Assembly: GCF_029784155.1 (NCBI RefSeq)
Contig: NC_073693.1
Span: 353,276,091-353,340,090 of the forward strand
Length of the DNA: 64,000 bases
Source: Uranotaenia lowii
Lineage: Eukaryota; Arthropoda; Insecta; Diptera; Culicidae
Direction: 5' to 3'
Both the position numbers and the translations under genes were made by a program. This document shows positions 1 through 10,812 of this stretch, one piece after another (positions within the stretch are counted from its first letter, which is position 1; every line of letters starts with the position of its first letter). The notes below the pieces were generated by a model. That model had not been told where the DNA came from. It made no database searches and was given only the letters and a program-made list of their open reading frames with translations.

Positions 1-268
1 TTACGACGTTTCGGCCAAATGACCATTCGGCCAAATGACCATTCAGCCTTATGAGCTTCCGGCCTAGTGATCATTCGGCCGAACATCCTTTCGGCCTTGC
101 GTCCTTTCGGCCTTACAGCATTCGGCTGGATAACCGTCGGCCTAATAACCCTTTCGGCCTAGTGGGCTATTCGGCCAGATAGTCCATTCGACCTAGCGTC
201 CATCGGCTGAATGACGTGCGGCCGAATGGCTTTCGGCCTCATGACTTTCGGCCGAACGACCCAGCCTC
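1..268. repeat. Degenerate short-period minisatellite
   Basis: The stretch repeats a motif close to TTCGGCCGAATGACC more than a dozen times at irregular 13-20-bp spacing. Variants include TTCGGCCAAATGACC, TTCGGCCTTGCGTCC and TTCGGCCTAGTGGGC. The GGCC core is the best-kept part. It starts at the window edge, so the array probably continues to the left. I see no gene in it. Confidence 0.75.
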
Positions 269-619
269 ACTTTGTTATATACATTTTATTTCGATTATCA
301 GTGGAGATAATAAAACAAAAATACACAGTTTTATATTGTTTATAAATTCTAGATTTTTTTAAAATTTTCTCCAAAGTTGTTGATATTGAACCAGTCATTT
401 TGACACGTACGAAAGACCGGACTGTTAAAAACCCTCTATACAAGAGCCATGTAAATTTTCAGCAAATTAGATGCACAATATGATGCAAATCAACTGCCAA
501 AACATTTTGACATCCATGTTAATCGCAAATTATGACCAGTAGCATAATCACTCAGAGGGAGTCCTTGTTTGGAGTACTTTGTAGCACAACCTTCAGGGAA
601 GAATAGCCTTTGATAGTGA
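269..619. other. AT-rich non-coding stretch
   Basis: No gene, RNA or clear repeat is visible. It separates the minisatellite from the large palindrome. Confidence 0.5.
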
Positions 620-2440
620 AAATAACACTAGTTTACAGCATTTTTGAACTCAGTAAACTGACAGTCATTTCCAATGTAAAATCGGGCGCTGAATCCGAAA
701 ATGAAATTCAAAAAAATCTCAGTAGAACCGTTTTTGAGTTATGCTCCCAATATGAAATTTCGGAAAAATTTAAAAAGTTCTTGTACTTAGATTAAAATAT
801 CTCGGACGGCATAACAGTAATTTGAAATCTCTCTTTTGCATATTGAAGGTGAATAAATTTTCTATCGATCATCTCAACACTGTTTTTGCGTTTGACCAAC
901 AGTATTGTTGATATTAGTGACTTTATGAGGAAAAAAATTATAAAAAACGCATTTTTTTAGAGAAAATTTTGTTTCTACGAAAGTTTTAAACTCGATGGTA
1001 GCATTTAAAAAATCTGATTTTCTTTCGCGCTTAAATGTCAATTTAAAACGAAGATTTCAAGTGGTTATTTATTAAAATAGATTGAAATTTGAAGAAGTTA
1101 TGGCTACTTTACCATAACTGTAATTTTTGCGTTTTCAATAATTTAACGAACCGCAGTACACTTATCATAGTATAGGAAGAATGAAACATGATAAATCTCA
1201 CTCGCACCAAGTCAAAATTATTTATTAGCTTACCAGAAGGTCTCATGCCAAGTTTCAGGAAGATCTGACCATAGGAAGGGGTTGCTTGAGTCTCAAACGT
1301 GAATAAAATTTTGAGGTATTTTGCCCGGAAGGAACGAAAAATACTGGTTTTTCATCAATAACTTTTTTCATCACTAGCTGATTGTTTTTTATGGTTGATT
1401 TTCTTAAAGCCTATGTTGAGACAAATATTTCACCCGAAGACTGTAACTCGATTGGATTTGAAACAGAAAAGTTATTGCGGTCCAAAGATTGTATTTTGGT
1501 CGGAAATTGTCGTATAAATCGCAATGGGTAAAAAGTACTCATTGCGTGTTGGACAAAATTTGCGGCCTTTAAACCGCAATAACTTTTCTGTTTCAAATCC
1601 AATCGAGTTACAGTCTTCGAGTGAAATATTTGTCTCAACATAGGCTTTAAGAAAATCAACCATAAAAACAATCAGCTAGTGATGAAAAAAGTTATTGATG
1701 AAAAACCAGTATTTTTCGTTCCTTCCGGGCAAAATACCTCAAAATTTTATTCACGTTTGAGACTCAAGCAACACCTTCCTATGGTCAGATCTTCCTGAAA
1801 CTTGGCATGAGACCTTCTGGTAAGCTAATAAATAATTTTGACTTGGTGCGAGTGAGATTTATCATGTTTCATTCTTCCTATACTATGATAAGTGTACTGC
1901 GGTTCGTTAAATTATTAAAAACTGCAAAAATTACAGTTATGGTAAAGTAGCCATAACTTCTTCAAATTTCAACCTATTTTAATAAATAACCACTTGAAAT
2001 CTTTGTTTTAAATTGACATTTAAGCGCAAAAGAAAATCAGATTTTTTAAATGCTACCATCGAGTTTAAAACTTTCGTAGAAACAAAATTTTCTCTAAAAA
2101 AATGCGTTTTTTATAATTATTTTCCTCATAAAGTCACTAATATCAACAATACTGTTGGTCAAATGCAAAAACAGTGTTGAGATGATCGATAGAAAATTTA
2201 TTCACCTTCAACATGTAAAAGAGAGATTTCAAATTACTGTTATGCCGTCCGAGATATTTCAATCTAAGTACAAGAACTTTTTTTATTTTTCCGAAATTTC
2301 ATATTTGGAGCATAACTCAAAAACGGTTCTACTGAGATTTTTTTGAATTTCATTTTCGGATTCAGCGCCCGATTTTACATTAAAAATGTTGGTCAGTTAA
2401 TCAAGTTCACGATTTTTTTAAAATTTTGTAAACTAGTGTA
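620..2440. mobile_element. Large foldback (palindromic) element
   Basis: Two near-identical inverted arms flank a 93-bp spacer at 1481-1573. The left arm runs from about 620 to 1480 and the right from 1574 to about 2440. The arms differ by only a few substitutions for most of their length, for example one difference around 1270/1770, and diverge at the outer ends (620-660 against 2385-2440). The spacer holds a small hairpin, CGCAATG at 1520-1526 against CATTGCG at 1540-1546. Short frames in the arms mirror each other and are not genes. The structure suits a foldback DNA transposon or an inverted duplication. No clean target duplication was found, so the class is open. A diverged single-arm relative lies at about 55240-55560. 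Confidence 0.8.
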
Positions 2441-2681
2441 ATTAAAGTTTGTAAAAAATGCTTTCAATTCACGTTTTCAAATTTCTGTTTAGTTTCATAA
2501 CTGGTCTTAAAAATACATGATTTTACTTGAAGGATATCTTCTGACCCGAATTACCCCTCATACATGATTATTCGTGATCATCAGATGATGTAAAGGGTAC
2601 CCCACAACATGTTTGGCAACTTTCCGTGACAACAACAATCTCTTCCCCCTCCCCAACAAATTCTAGTCCCCATTACTAAGC

Positions 2682-2784
2682 CAAATCAACCACTTATGGC
2701 ACCCACCAGTAGTTTATCAATCTATCTCTAGCTTGATATGTAGGTGCGTACTGGTGGGAGCCATTGACAAGTGCTGTGATTTTG
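2682..2784 (+). ncRNA. Candidate pre-miRNA-like hairpin
   Basis: The sequence folds on paper into a 103-nt stem-loop. ATGGCACCCACCAGTA (2696-2711) pairs with TACTGGTGGGAGCCAT (2749-2764) with one mismatch. CACTT (2691-2695) pairs with AAGTG (2769-2773) across a 4-nt bulge, and the CAAATCA region near 2682 pairs with TGATTTTG near 2777. A terminal stem TATCAA (2715-2720) with TTGATA (2733-2738) closes a 12-nt loop. I do not recognise a known miRNA family. The opposite strand could form a similar fold. It may equally be a small foldback repeat. Confidence 0.3.
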
Positions 2785-4699
2785 ATTGACTGGCTCTCTG
2801 GTGTGATGGTGTGGTTCTGAGCGTGCTATTTTAATCGACGGGGTTTGAACCATGATGAATTACCTGTTGATTTTGAGGTTGTTCGCGATAATCAATTTGA
2901 TAGAGCAGAAAATAATAAGATTAAAAAATGTTTTGAAAATATGTTGTACGAAATTCAATTCAACCTAAAATTAAAATTATTACATCACAATGATGAGCTC
3001 AACACTTATTGGATTGGTAAAAGTTGTTATTTTTAATATTAGATACTTTTGTTCAAGAAAGATAGTTTTGTAACCTCTTTCGTCTTCTTTCAAAAAGAGA
3101 GATTGCTTTCTGTTTGCACAGGCAAATGTCAATATTTTTACTTCTCAGCCATAACACATCTCCAAAAGGAACGAAGCAGTTGCATTTTGTGCTATTCAAT
3201 GTACCGCCGCTTCAGGGAAATCGGGTCAACTCAACAGAGGCTATTATTTATCATAATTCGGTCTCAGCTAAGGGAGCGAGTAGAAAAAAGGTGAACCCAG
3301 AATTTCTGGTGCCATACCCATACTGCTTCTGCTACTGCTTATCCGAAGGATCAAGTCAAATCGTCCGGAGACACCTTCAGGAGCAGCTTTACGGCAACCG
3401 TTGTTGGCTCCAAGCAATTTATTTGCCACAGGCTTTCCCAAACATTAGGTCCGTTCGTGTGCTGGATTGCTTTCATAAGTCTCAATTGCAACCTGCAAAA
3501 ATAGAGGCTCATTATTCCTGAGGACTTTTTTTTTAAGTTTTTTTTTTAACTTGTAATAAGTTGATTTATCAATAACCTCAACATTACAGATAGTATAATT
3601 TTATCGAATAATTTATTTTTTTATGTATACCATCTTGTATCCTTGTTACAGAACACCGATCATGGGTAAAACGAATACGTTCTACAATTGGCACAGACTT
3701 TCCTGGTTTAGGTAATGAGAGTTTCCGTCCTTTCTGGCGTTTCAAAGTCCCTGGAAGCTTTCAGCTTTGAGGCTTTGCTACAATATGGAAACAATTTGCA
3801 AACAAAGCGAGACAGAGAAGCCGCCGGAACATGTGAGCCAGAAAGCCTTTGAATAAGAAAGTTGTTTTGTTATGTATACTTGCGCCGTTACATCACCAGT
3901 ATTTAATGTGTTTCCATTTGAATTGCCCATTCTCTAGCAGGGAAACAAGAATTATGATGTAAGAGCGTCATAAATTATTCTGCCTTTGAATATTTAGGAG
4001 AAAAAATGTGGTCACTCAAGGCAAAAGATACGATCAAATATTTGAGAAAAACGCGTGACACAAAGGAAGATTTCAAAGAACACAAAAATAGTAAAATATT
4101 TGAATTTTGTAAAAATATATTACTAGGTGTAATCTTGCGTTTTGTTTTTCAAATTCCTTTTATGGAACATTCCCAACATGTTAAAGCATGAAACTAACTT
4201 TATTATAAATAATTTGCCTCCTCTTTGCAAAAGCTATAAAGCGCAAATCTTTTCAGCTTAATCAACATAATAACAATTCCGGAAAAAATGGATGGTCTGC
4301 CGGTAACAACGTCCAGGTTATGCTTAAAGACATGAATCCTCTGAACAAACCGGAGCTTCTCCGACAAATTGAAACATATTGAGCTATCGTTAATCAGAAA
4401 CTCAAGAATGGGCGATAGGCATGTATCTATAAGAGATAGATTCCTTGGTATTAACGAGAAAAATGATAGAAAACTACATCGGTAAAATCGATAATCTATA
4501 TTCCATCTACTTGCATACATATGTATGTTCAAAGAACATATTCAAAATTTCACCCTTATTCAAATCGAACAAATTTAAAAATGCCCAAAATTTAAATTTA
4601 AATCTACTAACTAGAAGCCCATCAATTGCCGCCCGTTAGGCATCACATAATTTTCGGGTTAATGAAATTAGCACGAAGCCGTAAAATAAGTGCAATGAA
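2785..4699. other. Non-coding stretch, no supported gene
   Basis: Only short open frames occur. The longest is 135 codons at 3114-3521, and it has no recognisable domain, no splice context and a composition like its surroundings. No RNA gene or transposon end was identified. Confidence 0.5.
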
Positions 4700-4910
4700 G
4701 TGTCGTCATACCGGAAGTACCATTATATTAATTTTGTTTCTATTTACCGGTACCTATGAAAATTCCGGAAGGGTGCCACGATAATCATTCTGCTTCTCAC
4801 ACTAAATAACCGGGGGATATCGTTCAATTATTTTAAGCCCAAACCGGAAGGGAAATGATTTTCGGACCCTCCTCGTTCGTATGATGTTAGGAGTAGCCGG
4901 AAGCACAATT
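4700..4910 (+). promoter_or_regulatory. Cluster of ETS-like CCGGAAG motifs
   Basis: Four CCGGAAG heptamers lie on the same strand at 4711-4717, 4765-4771, 4844-4850 and 4897-4903. The first sits in a full ACCGGAAGT, the consensus of many ETS-family factors. The patch (about 4640-5110) is less AT-rich than its flanks. A regulatory role is inference; the motif could also recur because of an old tandem duplication. Confidence 0.2.
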
Positions 4911-5857
4911 TTCGTTCTCTTACAGGTAGGTGACACGTTTCGGGCGTCCCCGGAAACGGTCTTCTATACTGTGAAGCATAGAGACCAACGTTAACGAGCA
5001 TCCTTTTTTCATGTGCGGTAACTTTTAGTGGCCTGAAAGTGGCCGACATCAACGGCTGGCTAGGAAGCACTATGGCGCTGATCCTTTTTATTCCTGGTGG
5101 TTACACTTATAGTGCAAGGAAGCTGGCTGGGCATGAGAAGTCGACCAAGGCGGGAAAATGAAGAGAATAATTTTATTTATAGTGGCATCGTTGCCGCTCA
5201 GTGAGGCCCATAGCGTGAAGTATGATGCCTTTTAATCTGTATGTATGTATGTATTTATTGTGGCATGAGGGTGTACGAAATTCAGCTGGAAGAAAAAAAA
5301 GAAGCAAATCAAGCACCACAGGAAATAACCTGCTTCCGACCAAGACGGGTGAACGCCAGCAGAGCAGCTACGAATTTAACTCCACTCAAGGCTCCGTTCT
5401 CTAAGAGCCCATCAGGAGAGTATACCGGAACGTGACTTATGGTGCAATGACGTGTTGTGGTTGATTTTTTTGTCGCCCACTTCATCAGTGGTGCTTGCTA
5501 CCCATTTTAGGTTTTTTTTTATTAGTATGTAATGTTCTTTTAATGGACTGATAAAACAAAGAAAGATGAATCTTTTCATCAAGAAATGAAGAGCTGAGGA
5601 AGGGGATTCATTCGATATATTTTCCAACGTCATTTGTGATAATCAGATTGAAGAAGAGCCGACCAGGTTGGGTTAATGTAATAATCTCTTAATATTTCCG
5701 AATATATTCACAAAATTGACAGTAAAATATTTCCCTCTGATTTAACTCTCAAATTGCTGCTTTTACTGTCAAAATCCGAAAATGTTGCATTGATTAAAAT
5801 AATCGACATAAAGTTGATTGCAATCGGTAAAAATTTACAACACTTTTCAGTCTTAAA
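4911..5857. other. Non-coding stretch before the satellite
   Basis: No gene was found. A short TATG microsatellite lies near 5238-5256. A weak GC-richer stretch continues to about 5450, then AT-rich sequence runs up to the satellite. Confidence 0.5.
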
Positions 5858-8800
5858 AACGAAAGACGAAAGACGAAAGACGAAAGACGAAAGACGAAAG
5901 ACGAAAGACGAAAGACGAAAGACGAAAGACGAAAGACGAAAGACGAAAGACGAAAGACGAAAGACGAAAGACGAAAGACGAAAGACGAAAGACGAAAGAC
6001 GAAAGACGAAAGACGAAAGACGAAAGACGAAAGACGAAAGACGAAAGACGAAAGACGAAAGACGAAAGACGAAAGACGAAAGACGAAAGACGAAAGACGA
6101 AAGACGAAAGACGAAAGACGAAAGACGAAAGACGAAAGACGAAAGACGAAAGACGAAAGACGAAAGACGAAAGACGAAAGACGAAAGACGAAAGACGATA
6201 GACGAAAGACGAAAGACGAAAGACGAAAGACGAAAGACGAAAGACGAAAGACGAAAGACGAAAGACGAAAGACGAAAGACGAAAGACGAAAGACGAAAGA
6301 CGGAAGACGAAAGACGAAAGACGAATGACGGAAGACGACAGACGACAGACGACAGACGACAGACGACAGACGACAGACGACAGACGACAGACGACAGACG
6401 ACAGACGACAGACGACAGACGACAGACGACAGACGACAGACGACAGACGACAGACGACAGACGACAGACGACAGACGACAGACGACAGACGACAGACGAC
6501 AGACGACAGACGACAGACGACAGACGACAGACGACAGACGACAGACGACAGACGACAGACGACAGACGACAGACGACAGACGACAGACGACAGACGACAG
6601 ACGACAGACGACAGACGACAGACGACAGACGACAGACGATAGACGATAGACGATAGACGACAGACGACAGACGACAGACAACAGACGAATGACGAATGAC
6701 GAAAGACGAAAACGAAAGACGAAAGACGAAAACGAAAGACGAAAGATGACAGACGACAGACGACAGACGAAAACGAAAGACGAAAGACGACAGACGACAG
6801 ACGACAGACGACAGACGACAGACGACAGACGATAGACGACAGACGACAGACGACAGACGACAGACAACAGACGAATGACGAAAGACGAAAACGAAAGACG
6901 AAAGATGACAGACGACAGACGACAGACGACAGACGACAGACGACAGACGACAGACGACAGACTACAGACGAATGACGGAAGACGATAGACGTCAGACGTC
7001 AGACGAAAGACAATGGAGGATGGACGATAGACGACAGACGACAGACGACAGACGACAGACGACAGACGACAGACGACAGACGACAGACGACAGACGACAG
7101 ACGACAGACGACAGACGACAGACGACAGACGACAGACGACAGACGACAGACGACAGACGACAGACGACAGACGACAGACGACAGACGACAGACGACAGAC
7201 GACAGACGACAGACGACAGACGACAGACGACAGACGACAGACGACAGACGACAGACGACAGACGACAGACGACAGACGACAGACGACAGACAACAGACAA
7301 CAGACGACAGACGACAGACGACAGACGACAGACTACAGACGAATGACGGAAGACGATAGACGTCAGACGAAAGACAATGGAGGATGGACGACAGACGACA
7401 GACGACAGACGACAGACGACAGACGACAGACGACAGACGACAGACGACAGACGACAGACGACAGACGACAGACGACAGACGACAGACGACAGACGACAGA
7501 CGACAGACGACAGACGACAGACGACAGACGACAGACGACAGACGACAGACGACAGACGACAGACGACAGACGACAGACGACAGACGACAGACGACAGACG
7601 ACAGACGACAGACGACAGACGACAGACGACAGACGACAGACGGCAGACGGCAGACGATAGACGACAGACGACAGACGACAGACGACAGACGACAGACGAC
7701 AGACGACAGACGACAGAAGACAGACGACAGACGACAGACGACAGAAGACAGACGACAGACAACAGACGAAAGACGAAAGACGAAAACGAAAGACGAAAGA
7801 TAACAGACGACAGACGACAGACGACAGACGACAGACGACAAACGACAGACGACAGACGACAGACGACAGACGACAGACGACAGACGACAGACGACAGACG
7901 ACAGACGACAGACGAAAGACGAATGACGGAAGACGATAGACGTCAGACGATAGACAATGGAGGATGATCGACAGACGAAAGATTTTAAATATAGACGAAA
8001 GACGAAAGACGAAAGACGAAAGACGAAAGACGAAAGACGAAAGACGAAAGACGAAAGACGAAAGACGAAAGACGAAAGACGAAAGACGAAAGACGAAAGA
8101 CGAAAGACGAAAGACGAAAGACGAAAGACGAAAGACGAAAGACGAAAGACGAAAGACGAAAGACTAAAGACGAAAGACGAAAGACGAAAGACGAAAGACG
8201 AAAGACGAAAGACGAAAGACGAAAGACGAAAGACGGAAGACGAAAGACGAAAGACGAAAGACGAAAGACGAAAGACGAATGACGGAAGACGACAGACGAC
8301 AGACGACAGACGACAGACGACAGACGACAGACGACAGACGACAGACGACAGACGACAGACGACAGACGACAGACGACAGACGACAGACGACAGACGACAG
8401 ACGACAGACGACAGACGACAGACGACAGACGACAGACGACAGACGACAGACGACAGACGACAGACGACAGACGACAGACGACAGATGACAGACGACAGAC
8501 GACAGACGACAGACGACAGACGACAGACGAAAGACGACAGACGATAGACGATAGACGACAGACGACAGACGACAGACAACAGACGAATGACGAAAGACGA
8601 AAACGAAAGACGAAAGATGACAGACGACAGACGACAGACGACAGACGACAGACGACAGACGACAGACGACAGACGACAGACGACAGACGACAGACGACAG
8701 ACGACAGACGAAAGACGACAGACGACAGACGACAGACGATAGACGATAGACGACAGACGACAGACAACAGACGAATGACGAAAGACGAAAACGAAAGACG

Positions 8801-10812
8801 AAAGATGACAGACGACAGACGACAGACGACAGACGACAGACGACAGACGACAGACGACAGACAACAGACTACAGACGAATGACGGAAGACGATAGACGTC
8901 AGACGTCAGACGAAAGACAATGGAGGATGGACGATAGACGACAGACGACAGACGACAGACGACAGACGACAGACGACAGACGACAGACGACAGACGACAG
9001 ACGACAGACGACAGACGACAGACGACAGACGACAGACGACAGACGACAGACGACAGACGACAGACGACAGACGACAGACGACAGACGACAGACGACAGAC
9101 GACAGACGACAGACGACAGACGACAGACGACAGACGACAGACGACAGACGACAGACGACAGACGACAGACGACAGACGACAGACGACAGACAACAGACGA
9201 CAGACGACAGACGACAGACTGCAGACGAATGACGGAAGACGGAAGACGATAGACGTCAGACGAAAGACAATGGAGGATGGACGACAGACGACAGACGACA
9301 GACGACAGACGACAGACGACAGACGACAGACGACAGACGACAGACGACAGACGACAGACGACAGACGACAGACGACAGACGACAGACGGCAGACGGCAGA
9401 CGATAGACGACAGACGACAGACGACAGACGACAGACGACAGACGACAGACGACAGACGACAGACGACAGACGACAGACGACAGACGACAGACGACAGACG
9501 ACAGACGACAGACGACAGACGACAGGCGACAGACAACAGACGAAAGACGAAAGACGAAAACGAAAGACGAAAGATGACAGACGACAGACGACAGACGACA
9601 GACGACAGACGACAAACGACAGACGACAGACGACAGACGACAGACGACAGACGACAGACGACAGACGACAGACGACAGACGACAGACGACAGACGACAGA
9701 CGACAAACGACAGACGACAGACGACAGACGACAGACGACAGACGACAGACGACAGACGACAGACGACAGACGACAGACGACAGACGACAGACGACAGACG
9801 ACAGACGACAGACGAAAGACGAAAGACGTAAGACGTAAGACGAAAGACGAAAGACGAAAGACGAAAGACGAAAGACGAAAGACGAAAGACGAAAGACGAA
9901 AGACGAAAGACGAAAGACGAAAGACGAAAGACGAAAGACGAAAGACGAAAGACGAAAGACGAAAGACGAAAGACGAAAGACGAAAGACGAAAACGAAAGA
10001 CGAAAGATGACAGACGACAGACGACAGACGACAGACGACAGACGACAGACGACAAACGACAGACGACAGACGACAGACGACAGACGACAGACGACAGACG
10101 ACAGACGACAGACGACAAACGACAGACGACAGACGACAGACGACAGACGACAGACGACAGACGACAGACGACAGACGAAAGACGAATGACGGAAGACGAT
10201 AGACGTCAGACGATAGACAATGGAGGATGAACGACAGACGAAAGATTTTAAATATAGACGAAAGACGAAAGACGAAAGACGAAAGACGAAAGACGAAAGA
10301 CGAAAGACGAAAGACGAAAGACGAAAGACGAAAGACGAAAGACGAAAGACGAAAGACGAAAGACGAAAGACGAAAGACGAAAGACGAAAGACGAAAGACG
10401 AAAGACGAAAGACGAAAGACGAAAGACGAAAGACGAAAGACGAAAGACGAAAGACGAAAGACGAAAGACGAAAGACGAAAGACGAAAGACGAAAGTCGAA
10501 AGACGAATGACGAAAGACGAAAGACGAAACACTTTCTGAAGAAGAAAGATGTTAGACGTTAGACGATAGACGAAAGACATCAGACGTCGGACGACAGACG
10601 ATAGACGATATAAGATAGACAATAGACGTTAGAAGATAGATGTTAGACGATAGACATTAGACGTTAGACGATTGACGAAAGATGATAGACGACAGACGGC
10701 AGTCGATAAACGATAGACCATTGACAACAAGCGATAGATGAAAGGCGATATATGACAAATAATAAAAGATAGACGAGATGATAGACGATAAATGATAGAA
10801 GGTAGACGATAG
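5858..10812. repeat. Heptanucleotide satellite, two-variant block array
   Basis: About 5 kb of a 7-bp tandem repeat occurs in two main forms, ACGAAAG and ACGACAG. They form homogeneous blocks. ACGAAAG dominates at 5858-6329, 7995-8278, 9817-9990 and 10254-10527, and ACGACAG fills most of the rest. A junction cassette containing CAATGGAGGATG recurs at 7011, 7375, 7955, 8918, 9268 and 10218. AAGATTTTAAATATAGACG follows the cassette at about 7980 and again at 10243. The right edge (10540-10812) decays into GATAGACGTTAGAC-like units. Neither unit contains a stop and 7 is not a multiple of 3, so every frame reads the same peptide repeat on either strand. The long open frames here are therefore by-products. 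The assembled length may be shorter than the true array. Confidence 0.97.

Noticed and set aside
3114..3521. 135-codon plus-strand frame
   Set aside because: No recognisable domain or splice signals, and its composition matches the surrounding non-coding DNA.
6999..10118. 1039-codon open frame on the minus strand, and the 499-, 300- and 266-codon frames nearby
   Set aside because: All are produced by stop-free 7-bp repeats. The same peptide repeat appears in every frame, with no start context or non-repeat domain.
5858..10812. CRISPR array or telomeric repeat
   Set aside because: There are no unique spacers between repeats, and the unit is not the insect telomere repeat TTAGG. It is a plain tandem satellite in a eukaryotic genome.
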